The position numbers were made by a program, and so were the translations under genes. Positions 34,834 through 45,640 of a stretch of DNA of 64,000 nucleotides are shown piece by piece; position 1 is the first letter of the stretch; the number at the start of each line of letters is the position of its first letter. The stretch is from Locusta migratoria. Lineage: Eukaryota > Arthropoda > Insecta > Orthoptera > Acrididae. The DNA lies in assembly GCA_026315105.1 (NCBI GenBank), contig CM048750.1:266715151-266779150 (forward strand). The letters are read 5' to 3'. Under the pieces are notes generated by a model. It did no database searches and was not told the DNA's origin. It saw nothing but the letters and a program-made list of their open reading frames with translations.

Positions 34834-37800
34834 ACCTAAAGTACAGGCTCGTCGATAGGAACACCAAACACACAACCATTCGAGCTTTCGCCACCAGTGG
34901 TGGCTTCTTCGGGAAAAAGAGGGAGGAAGGAGAGGAGAAAGGGAAGGATACGGGTTTTAAGGAAGTGGAAAAGGAGCCATTCCAATCCCAGGAGTGGAAG
35001 GACTTACCTTAGGGGACAAAAAGGAAGGTAAACAAATACACACACACTCACACATATCCACATCCAAACACACTTAGGCAGACATTTGTAGAAACCAAAG
35101 AAGTTGGACAGAGATGCCACTTCAGGCAGAGGCTCTGTCCACAGAACCGAGGCAAAGATGTTAAAGATGGCGGGCGGGAATTAGAATTTAGCGGAGGTTG
35201 AGACCAGCCGGGCAACGGGAAGAGAGAATGTGTTGAAGGGCAAGTTCCCATCTCCGGAGTTCTGAAAGATTGGTGTTGGTGGGAAGTATCCAGATAACCC
35301 GGACGGTGTAACACTGTGCCAAGATGTGCTGGCCGTGCACCAAGGCATGTTTAGCCACAGGGTGATCCTCATTACCAACAAACACTCTGCCTGTGACCGT
35401 TCATGCGAATGGACAGTTTGTTGCTGGTCATTCCCACATAGAACGCTTCACAGTGCAGGCATGTCAGTTGGTAAATCACGTGGGTGCTATCGCAAGTGGC
35501 TCTGCCCTTGATCGTGTACACCCTCCGGGTTACGGGACCTCTGTCCTATCCAAAGGCCTCACCTTTAGCCCTACTCCCAAATTCAACCAAACAGCCCTTG
35601 TCAAAGATTTACTATCCTATACTCGTAGCCTCTGCTGGAGATATCACTTTGCCACGAAGAAAACTAACCCTACTCCTAATGATCCAACTCCACAAAATCA
35701 CTCAAAATCACCCTCTTCAAACCTTCCAGGAATTCCTTACTTCCAACCTTGCCTCTCAGTCTTTCCTAAAAAACCTTAATCCTACTCCCAACATTACTAC
35801 AGCTGAATCCCGAGCCATCCGTGATCTGAAAGCTGACCGTTCCATCGTCATTCTCCCAGCCGACAAGGGATCCATAACCGTGGTACTTGATCGGCGGGAG
35901 TATGTGGCTGAGGGACTGCGTCAGCTTTCAGACAATACTACCTACAAAGTTTGTCAACACAATCCTATCCCTGATGTCCAGGCAGAGCTTCAAGGAATCC
36001 TCAAAACCTTAGGCCCCCTACAAAACCTTTCACCTAACTCCATTAACCTCATGACCCCACCGACACCCCGCACCCCCACCTTCTACCTACTCCCGAAGAT
36101 CCACAAACCCAATCATCCCGGCCGCCCCATTGTGGCCGGTTACCAAGCCCCTACTGAACGAATCTCTGCCTACATAGACCAACACCTTCAACCCATCATG
36201 TGCAGTCTCCCATCCTTCATCAAAGATACCAACCACTTCCTCGATCGCCTGAAATCCTTGCCTAGCCAGTTACCTCCAGATACCATCCTTGTAACCATTG
36301 ATGCCACTTCCTTGTACACAAACATCCCACATGCCCAGGGCCTTGCTGCGATGGAGTATTTCCTTTCACGCCGACCACCCAATTCCCTACCTAAAACCTC
36401 TTTCCTTAATACCCAGCCAGCTTCATCCTAACCCACAACTTCTTCACTTTTGAGGGCCAAACATACCAACAACTAAAGGGAACAGCCATGGGAACCAGGA
36501 TGGCCCCCTCGTACGCAAACTTATTTATGGGACGCTTAGAGGAAGCCTTCCTGGATACCCAAGCCTGTCAACCCAAAGTTTGGTATAGATTCATTGACGA
36601 CATCTTTATGATTTGGACTCACAGTGAAGAACAACTCCAGAATTTCCTCTTCAACCTCAACTCCTTTGGTCCCATCATATTCACCTGGTCCTATTCCAAA
36701 TCCCATGCCACTTTCCTTGATGTCGACCTCCATCTGTCCAACGGCCAACTTCATACATCCGTCCACATCAAACCAACCAACAAACAACAGTACCTACACT
36801 ATGACAGCTGCCATCCATTCCACATCAAACGTTCCCTTCCCTACAGCTTAGGTCTTCGTGGCAAACGAGTCTGCTCCAGTCCCGAATCCCTGAACCAGTA
36901 CACCAACAACCTAATATCAGCTTTCACATCCCGCGGCTATCCTCCTGATCTGGTACAGAAACAAATTTCCAGAGCCACTTCCTCATCCCCCCAAATTCAG
37001 AACCTTCCACAGAAGAACCCCAGAAGTGCCCCTCTTGTCACCGGATACTTTCCGGGACTGGAGCGGACTCTGAATGTGGCTCTCCAGCAAGGATACGACT
37101 TCCTTAAATCCTGCCCCGAAATGAGATCCATCCTTCATGACATCCTTCCCACTCCACCGAGAGTGTCTTTCCGCCGCCCACCTAACCTCCGTAACCTCCT
37201 AGTCCATCCATATGAAATCCCCAAACCACCTTCCCTACCCTCTGGCTCCTACCCTTGTAACCGCCCCCGTTGTAAAACCTGCCCTATGCACCCTTCCACC
37301 ACCACTTACTCCAGTCCCGTAACCCGGAGGGTGTACACGATCAAGGGCAGAGCCACTTGCGATAGCACCCACGTGACTTACCAACTGACATGCCTGCACT
37401 GTGAAGCGTTCTATGTGGGAATGACCAGCAACAAACTGTCCATTCGCATGAACGGTCACAGGCAAACAGTGTTTGTTGGTAATGAGGATCACCCTGTGGC
37501 TAAACATGCCTTGGTGCACGGCCAGCACATCTTGGCACAGTGTTACACCGTCCGGGTTATCTGGATACTTCCCACCAACACCAATCTTTCAGAACTCCGG
37601 AGATGGGAACTTGCCCTTCAACACATTCTCTCTTCCCGTTGCCCGGCTGGTCTCAACCTCCGCTAAATTCTAATTCCCGCCCGCCATCTTTAACATCTTT
37701 GCCTCGGTTCTGTGGACAGAGCCTCTGCCTGAAGTGGCATCTCTGTCCAACTTCTTTGGTTTCTACAAATGTCTGCCTAAGTGTGTTTGGATGTGGATAT

Positions 37801-38034
37801 GTGTGAGTGTGTGTGTATTTGTTTACCTTCCTTTTTGTCCCCTAAGGTAAGTCCTTCCACTCCTGGGATTGGAATGGCTCCTTTTCCACTTCCTTAAAAC
37901 CCGTATCCTTCCCTTTCTCCTCTCCTTCCTCCCTCTTTTTCCCGAAGAAGCCACCACTGGTGGCGAAAGCTCGAATGGTTGTGTGTTTTTGTGTGTGTTT
38001 GGTGTTCCTATCGACGTGCCTGTACTGTAGGTAA
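34834..38034 (+). mobile_element. Penelope-like element, copy 1, with inverted terminal arms
   Basis: Arms of about 700 bp, 34834-35538 and 37314-38034, are near-perfect inverted repeats. The right arm holds the end of the coding frame (GIY-YIG region) and the 3' non-coding part; the left arm is the same segment reversed. Between them, on the plus strand, lies the reverse transcriptase. Penelope-like elements are known for inverted or tandem terminal repeats of their own ends. AT microsatellites lie 5 bp before and about 50 bp after the element, which fits a preference for such sites or expansion at the insertion. Confidence 0.85.
35540..37666 (+). pseudogene. Penelope-type reverse transcriptase with GIY-YIG endonuclease
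   Basis: Blocks in order: LSKGLTFSPTPKFN (35549), a frameshift near 35650-35690, AIRDLKADRSIVILPADKGS (about 35815), YLLPKIHKPNHPGRPIVAGY, TIDATSLYTNIPH, a frameshift near 36410, QLKGTAMGTRMAPSYANLFM, FIDDIFMIW (catalytic Asp pair, about 36590), FLDVDLHL, and a C-terminal GIY-YIG nuclease with YQLTCLHCEAFYVGMTSNKL and MNGHRQ. A cysteine cluster, CNRPRCKTCPMHP, precedes the nuclease as in other endonuclease-bearing Penelope elements. The second part (36488-37666) is open for 392 codons; the first part needs two frame corrections, so this copy cannot make the full protein. Confidence 0.85.
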
Positions 38035-38082
38035 GTCAAAAATCTTTATTTTATACCATTTTCCCACCTGGAAGGTCTCCTT

Positions 38083-38086
<4 letters not shown>

Positions 38087-38146
<60 letters not shown>
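38087..38146. repeat. (TA)n microsatellite
   Basis: About 30 uninterrupted TA units, 50 bp after the Penelope-like arm. Confidence 0.95.
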
Positions 38147-38148
<2 letters not shown>

Positions 38149-38612
38149 GTCTTCCCAATCCGATGATGAATTATGGCTTAAAACCCCCATATAAATTTGT
38201 GAACTAATTTTGGAAATAAGAAGTTTTGGGTCATTTATATGATGTGATTGCACTCGTTGCTTTTGACCTGTGGCTTTGGCATGTTGTGAAGTGGGCAAAG
38301 TACTTTTGACAAGCTGGACTGTAGATGTCTATTGTGATTGACAAAGTATGTTTTATGAAAATGTCATAATTTTAAAGGATATTGTTAGGCAGAAACCTAA
38401 GCGTACAGGTTAAATTGTTGTGAGTGAACAAGCGCCGATGGCACTGCAATGCTCATGTCTTCAAAATGTACATATAATAGGCCACAACTGTGATATGCAA
38501 CCCTTTTTTTCAAATTACCAATAAAATTTTAATAAGCCATGTGATTGAATTATAAACCCTGATCAATTGAAACACTGATTATTTGCAGTTGGCTGAAATA
38601 CTGGTTTCCCTA
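38147..38612 (+). other. Intron 1 sequence without recognised feature
   Basis: AT-rich; no coding or repeat signature. Confidence 0.5.
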
Positions 38613-38650
38613 CATGACGTCGTCATGGGTCAAAGCAGATGGATGGAACC
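38613..38650 (+). repeat. Solo right end of the TGACGTCA-ended MITE
   Basis: CATGACGTCGTCATGGGTCA followed by AAGCAGATGGATGGAACC, preceded by ACTGGTTTCCCTA as in copy 1 (ACTGGTTTTCCGA). The upstream part is eroded. From 38651 to 39378 only intron sequence with a 17-base G run (39001-39017) is seen. Confidence 0.55.
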
Positions 38651-39378
38651 GTGTTGTAAAATTATGCCGAGATTGGACAGTCACAATGGTTACTGAAAAT
38701 GCTAAAAATTATGATACATTTTTCCTCTTTTACCAGGTTTTGATGAAAGTGTGCCCAAATGTTGATGCAAACTTCGCCCAGGCTTTGCTTTTCCTGTGAA
38801 AACGGCATGAAAATTTGTGCGATAGTTTTGAAAATTGAACTGTATGATGGCAGACTTAAATTTAAAAGTTTTAATTTTGGTATTAATTGTATTTATTGTT
38901 AGTATATAATTTTTGGCAATTATGGCCGTTGAATAGTGAACCTGGTGCTAAGAGTTTTCGCTTTCCTTGCTCTGTCTTAATTTTCTATCTTAACATTTAT
39001 TGGGGGGGGGGGGGGGGATGCACTCGAAACACTAAGATAAACTTGACAGAATTTTTTGATCTTGACAGGTTTAGGTAGGGGCTTATGTTTGGTTTATGAT
39101 AGGTATTAAAGTAACTCTTAGGTCTCGTCAGTACAGAACTTTGCACTAGATTTTACTCTGTTCAGGCACGGGTTAAAAACAAAGATGAAAATTAGTTCAG
39201 TGTTTTGATGTATTCTCTTTGAGCCACTTATCATATGTTTGCTTGTGAGCTCTTCCTATTCTTAGTTTTCTGGTTTTATTGGGAAATTTTCATTATAACA
39301 ATATTCTGGTAAGTCTTTGTGAGTACAGAACTTTTACATGTACCCTTAATGTATTTTTCTTCTTTTTTTCCTTTACAG

Positions 39379-39527
39379 GTGTTTAGCAACACAAGTCACT
39401 CAGTCACGTGAAAATCAAGAGGTGAACCTAGATCGTAGTTTACGGAGACTTGATCAGGATGTGCGCAGGACAGGAAGAATTACAAGGAAAGAGCTGGAGT
39501 ATGTTTTGGAAGAACTGCGAAATGCTC
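39379..39527 (+). CDS. LRPPRC: LRPPRC exon 2
   Basis: The acceptor CCTTTACAG precedes the exon. Entered in phase 2 it reads CLATQVTQSRENQEVNLDRS, then LRRLDQDVRRTGRITRKELE and YVLEELRNA. The SLRRLDQDVRRTGRI block is strongly conserved at the N-terminus of insect LRPPRC/bsf proteins, ahead of the first PPR repeats. The exon leaves in phase 1 at GCTC|GTACGT, and the split codon becomes Arg with exon 3. Exon 2 lies between two RTE copies in opposite orientation (23.2-26.5 kb and 42.4-45.6 kb). Confidence 0.92.
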
Positions 39528-39774
39528 GTACGTGAAAAGTCGTTTAATTATTAGTATTTGTATTATTTATAGTGTTATCTTGCATAGTAAATGTAGTCAT
39601 ACATTAGTATAAATATGAAACTTCAAAATTTGTGACACACTTACAAAATTTTAAATGCACTCTCCTGATAGCAGTCTTTTTTTTTCCATCTTCTTTAACA
39701 TCTATTTTCCTGGTTCAGTTTTTATACTGTTGGTGACTAAAGGGCCCCTCACAAACTCAATATTTATTAAACAA

Positions 39775-39970
39775 TAATGTCAAATTATTTTTCAATAGAG
39801 AAAGATTGGCTGGCCAGTACTTACCTTTGTGTTGTACGCCGATAGTTACACAAATGAAGAAACAGAAAAAAAGGTGATGAAAAAGAACAAGCTTTCGGAA
39901 CACAGTTCCCTCCTCAGGTGGGAGAGAAGGGAAGAAGAAATGGGAAAGGTAATTCACGGCCTAGGTCATG
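39775..39970 (-). mobile_element. Penelope-like terminal fragment
   Basis: Contains ACAAGCTTTCGGAACACAGT, then TTCCCTCCTCAGGTGGGAGA, laid out like the outer part of the arm at 34860-34920 (GAGCTTTCGCCACC, then GGCTTCTTCGGG, then purine-rich). This end sequence before an AAG(A)GG-rich block is typical of Penelope termini. It is a different subfamily from copy 1 and too short for certainty. Confidence 0.4.
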
Positions 39971-39974
39971 AAGG

Positions 39975-40830
39975 TGGGGTTTCAGGAGTGTCCTGGGAGT
40001 TCTGCCTGGGAACGAAGCTGCTGATGATGTGGCCCGGGCTGCGACCCTCCTACCTTGGACAGCTACCCTAGCTGCGTCCCATCCAGTGATATTAAAGCGT
40101 CTATTTGCTGACGCATTTTATTGTCGCGGCCTATTTTGTGGTTGTCGCTTCATGCCCATAAGCTTTGCACCATTAAACCAATCCCAACAACTTGGAAGAC
40201 CTCCTCACGCCCCTCTCGATGGGAGGAAGTAATCCTGGCCCGGTTGCAGATCAGTCACTGCCGATTCAGCCACCACTACTTGTTGACACATGACCCCGCA
40301 CCTTTGTGTTCTGCGGTCACCCGCTGACGGTGTGTCGTGTTTTAATGTCCTGTGCTAATTTTAATCATGTCTGAACACTTTAGAGGAAATTTTAGCTGAC
40401 TACACACGAGCAGCCGCTCGGGTCTTGTGTTTTATACAGATGACTCATTTAAAAGGTAAAGCAGTCAACAATCCGAAGATTGGTTTGAACACCACAGTGC
40501 TTTACTAGGCATGGTCCTATTTGGAGGTGGCAAAATGCCTTCCTCCGACCTTCGAACTGACTTACCCAGCCAGTTATAGGGGGACCTACAGTTTAATGTG
40601 GGTTCCGAACCACGGTGCTACTCGGTATTTTTCACATGAGCAATACTGCCAGAGGTGAAAGAAATCAAAGGACATTTAATTCCTCCTCTTGATTTTTTTA
40701 CCATATGTTTTTAGCGATATCCTGGTATCGTCCTCATTGGCAGTTATCTTAACTCTGTTTTTTGGTACATTCACATTTAAAGTCGAGCGCTGATGACCTA
40801 GGCAGTTGTGCGCCCTTAAATCACAAGAGA
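39975..40830 (+). pseudogene. I-clade LINE 3' end, with an inserted repeat
   Basis: Encodes the end of RNase H (LPGNEAADDVARAATLLPW), then the zinc-like tail HCRFSHHYLLTHDPAPLC (40257-40310), as in the full-length copy at 16470-16810. The 3' end reads GCGCTGATGACCTAGGCAGT then TGTGCGCCC, matching GGGCGCTAATGACCGTAGAA at 17065. About 215 bp at 40454-40668 does not belong to the LINE and looks like another small repeat inserted in its 3' part. Confidence 0.7.
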
Positions 40831-40854
40831 AAAGAAAACTCCTTTCAGCAATAC

Positions 40855-41420
40855 CTGAGAATATTTCCCCACAAAGCTAATTAAAGAGATACCTTTGTAA
40901 TTGTTACAATCTTTTCTGTTCCCTTGTTTGAAAATTGATATGATTACTGCTTTCTTCCAGTCAAACGGAACCTTTCCCTACTCCCACGCCTTTCCAATAA
41001 CCCTGTGTAACCATTTAAAACCTGATATTCAACTGTTTTTGACAAGTTCTGTTTCAGTTTTATCTACCCCAGCTGCTTTATAGCTCTGCAATCTATTGAC
41101 CATTCTCTACACTTCCTCAAATGTGATCTTGTTTCCGTCATCATTCCTGTCCCATTCTACATCAAAATCTGATGCATCATTGATTGTTTCACCTACATTG
41201 AGCAATTCTTCAAAATATTCCTTCCATCTGCCCAAAGCATCCACATGTTTCACAATCAGCTTTCCTGACTTGTCCAAATCATTGTTAATTCCTTCCTCCC
41301 TCCCTTTTGAAGACTGCTAATTATGCTCCAGAATGGTTTTTCCCACAGCTTTTCCAGTAGTTCCTACCTTATTCCCAAAGTCTTCCCATCATTTTGGTTT
41401 GGATTCTGCAGTTATCCATT
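40855..41420 (-). pseudogene. Fragment of a different RTE/CR1-like LINE
   Basis: On the minus strand: VDALGRWKEYFEELLNVGE, then SYKAAGVDKTETELVKN, then ISLISF-like sequence. RWKEYFEELL and the KAAGVDxIxxEL(V/L)K block are the start of the reverse transcriptase of endonuclease-type LINEs. The protein sequence differs from the other RTE copies here (RWKEYIEGLY), so it is a separate family. Stops and frameshifts throughout. Confidence 0.65.
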
Positions 41421-42045
41421 ACTCGTCACAGTTACCACATGATAATTTTATTCATAAGGAATGTTGTCATAATAACTATGACAATCTTTAGAAAGAACAG
41501 CTTTAAGTTTTTTTAAAAGATCCCATTTGGATTTTTTGATTTTCAGTCTTTCCTTGTATAGTTTCAGGAAACAAACATCTCCAAGAATTTTCCTCGGGCG
41601 TCTACTGTAATTCTTGCCACACCTCTTTGAAAGAACACTTGTAGTAAATAATACCATTTGGGCGGTACTGTAGCTCCCTCAGGTCGGTAACTTTAGGTTC
41701 ATTTTTTACAGCTCTTACTGGACTAATTGAATCGTACAGTCACAAACATTTCTCTGCATAGTTGGTGAAAAAGGAATAATCTAGATAATGGACTTTGTAC
41801 GGCTGTGGCTTTTTTCTCACCTCTTTAGATAGCATATTGGCTAGGAAGTGTAACTTCACGTCCTTTAAGCTTGCACTTGATGGAACCGTGAACTGAGTTA
41901 CTTTCCATCTGAGTATGGCTGTTCTCCTAAAACTTTGGTGTAATCAATGCTCCAGTATCAATTGCTAGTCTTAAAAGAACATTTGATAATATCACATTTC
42001 TGTTCTGATTTGTGCAGCCTTCATAATACAAAATGACTTGAAAGG

Positions 42046-42176
42046 CATCAGGGGTTCGAATCCCCCCTCTGGCATGGATGTTTCTGCCGTATTTAGTATA
42101 AGGTAGTTTGTAAGTTTAGGGACTGATGACCCCGCAGTAAAGTGCCATTTAAGCTTTACAAACATTTGATTTGAAC
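42046..42176 (+). mobile_element. tRNA-derived SINE
   Basis: B-box-like GGGGTTCGAATCCCCC (42050-42065), body GGCATGGATGTTTCTGCCGT, tail TTAGGGACTGATGACC, then ACAAACATTTGA. It lies within the minus-strand pseudogene, opposite in orientation, and so inserted after that gene or element was in place. Confidence 0.75.
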
Positions 42177-42370
42177 ACTGAGCAGAGCTTCTGCTGGTCA
42201 TCCTTCTTGTCTGCATCTTTTTGCACCCTTGCCTGTTCTTTCCGTTCTGTGTTGCTTCCACACGTCTTCACTCAAGTTTCCAAGCCTGTAACGACAACAC
42301 AAGTCGCGCTGGTCTTTCTTGGGGGAAAATAAGCTAATATTACCATCTTCTAAAATCAAGCTAAAGGTGG

Positions 42371-45300
42371 TTGTTGTTGTTGTGGTCTTCAGTCCGGAGA
42401 CTGGTTTGATGCAGCTCTCCACAATACCCTATCCTGAGCAAGCCTCTTCATCTCCACATAAGAACGGCAACTTACATCTGTCTGAATCTGCTTACTGTAT
42501 CCATCTCTTGGTCTTCCTCTGCGAATTTTACCCCACACACTTCCCTCTAATGCTAAATTCACAATTCCTTGATGTCTAAGAATGTGTCCCACCAATCTAT
42601 CCCTTCTTTTAGTCAAGGTATGCCAGAAATTTCTTTTCTCCCCAGTTCTGTTCAGTACCTCCTCATTAGTTACGCGATCCACCCACCTAATCTTCAGCAT
42701 TCTTCTGTAACACCATATTTCAAAAGCCTCAATCCTCTTCCTGTCTGCACTGTTTATCGTCCATGTCTCACTCCCATACAAGGCAACACTCCATACAAAT
42801 GCCCTCAGAAAGGACTTCCTTAGGCTTAAATCAATATTCGATGTTAACAAATTTCTCTTTTTCAAAAACGCTTTTCTACCCATTGCCATTCTGCATTTTA
42901 TATCCTCTGTACTGCGACCATCATTTGTTATTTTACTTCCCAAGTAACAAAACTCATCTACCTCCTTTATTGCTTTGTTTCCCAATCTAATTCCTTCAGC
43001 ATCACCTGATTTTCTTACATTGCACTCCATTACCCTAGTTTTGCTCTTGTTAATGTTCATCTTATTTGCACCTTTCAGCACACTGTCCATTCCATTCAAT
43101 TGCTCTTCCAGGTCCTTTGCTGTATCTAATAGAATTACTATGTCGTCGGCAAAAAGCAATGTTTTTAATTCTTCACCCTGAACTTTAATTCCTCCTCCAA
43201 ATTTCTCCTTGCTTTCCTTTATAGCTTGCTCAATGTACAAATTGAATAACACTGGAGAAAGGCTACAACCCTGTCTCACTCCCTTCCCAACCACTGCATC
43301 CCTTTCATGCCCTTCAACTCTGACAACAACTGTCAGGTTTTTGTACAAGTTGTAAATAACCTTACGCTCCCTATATTTTACTCCTGCTTGCTTCAGAACA
43401 TCAAAGAGTTTATTCCAATCAACACTGTCAAAAGCCTTCTCCAAATCTACAAAAGCTAGAAATGTAGGTTGGCCTTTTCTTAATCTATCTTCTAGGATAA
43501 GCCGTAAAGTGAGTATTGCCTCCCGTGTTCCTACATTTCTCCTGAACCCAAACTGATCTTCCCCGAGGTCGGCTTCTACCAACTTTTCCATCCTTCTGTA
43601 TATAATTCGCGTTAATATTTTGCAACCATGACTTATTAAACTGATGGTTCTGTAGTTTTCACACCTGTCTGCACCTGCTTTCTTTGGAATGGGGATTATA
43701 ACATTTTTCTTAAAGTCTGAGGGTACTTCGCCTGTCTCATACATCTTACACACCAGGTGAAACAGGTCTGTCATGGCTGGTTCTCCCAGAGACTTCAGTA
43801 GCTCTGAGGGAATATCATCTACTCCAGGGGCCTTGTTTCGACTTAGGTCTTTCAGGGCTCTGTCAAATTCTTCTCTCAGTACAGTATCTCCTATTTCATC
43901 TTCATCTACATCCTCTTCCCTTCCTACAACATTGTCTCGAAGTTCATTTCCTTTGTAGAGCCCCTCTATATACTCTTTCCACCTTTCAGCTTTCCCTTCT
44001 TTGCTGAGAACTGGTTTTCCATCAGTGTCCTTGATATTCATAGAGCTGTTTTTCTTATCTCCAAATGTTTCTTTTATTTTCCTGTAGGCTGTATCTATTT
44101 TTCCCCTATTTATACATTCTTCTACATCCTTGAATTTGCCTTCTAGCCAATCCTGCTTAGCCATTTTGCACTTCCTGTCAATCTCATTTCTTAGTCGTCT
44201 GTACTCCGTTTTGCCTGTTTCATTTATTGCATTTTTATATTTTATCCTTTCATCGATTAAATTTAGTATCTCCTGTGATATCCAGGGATTTTTTGTAGGT
44301 CTTGCCTTCCTACCTATTTTGCCCTCTGCTACCTTCACTATTTCATCTCTCTAATTTTACCCATTCCTCCTCTACTGTTTTATTTTCCGCTGTTTCTGTC
44401 AATTGTTGCCTACAGCTCCCTCTGAAATTCTTAAGAACCTCAGGTTCCTTTAATTTATCCAGATCCCATCTCCTTATTTTCCTACCTTTTTGTAGTTTCT
44501 TCAGTTTCAGCCTACAGTTCATAACCAACAAGTTATGGTCAGAGTCTATATCTGCCCCTGGGTATGTCTTACATTGTAAAACCTGGTTCTGAAATCTATG
44601 TCTTACCATTATAAAATCTATCTGGTATCTCCCGGTGTCTCCTGGTCTTTTCCACGTATACAACCTTCTTTTGTGATTCTTGAACCAGGTGTTTGTTATA
44701 ACTAAATTATGTTCTGTGCAAAATTCTACCAGGCGGCTTCCTCTTTCATTCCTTTTGCCCAGACCATATTCACCTACTATCTTCCCTTCCCTTCCTTGTC
44801 CTACTACCGAATTCCAGTCTCCCATAGCAATTAAGTTTTCCTGTCCCTTAATTGTCTGAATAATTTCCTTTAGTTCCTCATATATTTCTTCGATTTCCTC
44901 ATCATCGGCAGAGCTAGTTGGCATATAAACCTGTACTACTGTTGTCGGTGTTGGCTTCATATCTATCTTGACAATGATAATGCGATCACTGTGCTCATCA
45001 TAGTAGTTTACCTGCATTCTTATTTTCTTATTCATTATCAATCCTACTCCTCTGATACCCCCAATTGATTTTGTATTTATAATCCTGTACTCACCTGACC
45101 AGAAATTCTGTTTAACCTGCCACTGAACTTCACTAATCCCCACTATATCTAACTTCAACCTATCCATTTCCCTTTTTAAATTTTCTAATTTTTCTACTCT
45201 ATTAAGGGATCTAACATTCCACGCTCCGACCCGTAGAATGCCAGTATTGTCTTTCCTGATGATCACATCCTCTTGAGTAGTCCCCGCCCGGAGATCCGAA

Positions 45301-45640
45301 TGGGGGACTATTTTACCTCTGGAATATTTTACCCGAGAGGATGCCATCATCATATGTTCATACAGTAGAGCTGCATATCCTCGGGAAAGGTAACGGCTGT
45401 AGTTTCCCCTTGCTTTCAGCTGTTCGCAGTAGCTGATGTTACAAGGCCAGTTCAGTCAATCATCAAGACTGTTGCCCCTGTAACTACTGAAAAGGCTGCT
45501 GCCCCTCTTCAGGAACCACATGTTTGTCTGGCCTCTCCACAGATACCCCTCAGCTGTGGTTGCACCTACGGTATGGCTATCTGTACGTTGAGGCACGCAA
45601 GCCACCCCACCTCGGCAATGTCTGTGGTTCATGGAAGTGG
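42371..45640 (-). mobile_element. RTE-type LINE, copy 3, full length, one-base frameshift
   Basis: Full-length 3.27-kb copy on the minus strand. It starts CCACTTCCATGAACCACAG at 45640 like copy 1 and ends with (TTG)n at 42371. Coding frames 45353-44343 (336 codons) and 44338-42389 (649 codons) together match the copy 1 protein almost residue for residue. The break is one extra A near 44352 (AAATTAGAGAG versus AAATTGAGAG). Copy 3 keeps the Gly in APGVDD but has FADDIVILLD. It sits in the pseudogene described above, between ISPLSQ and ISLFSPKK. Flanks CTACCTCTT and CCACCTTTA on the coding strand may be a worn target duplication. Confidence 0.88.
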
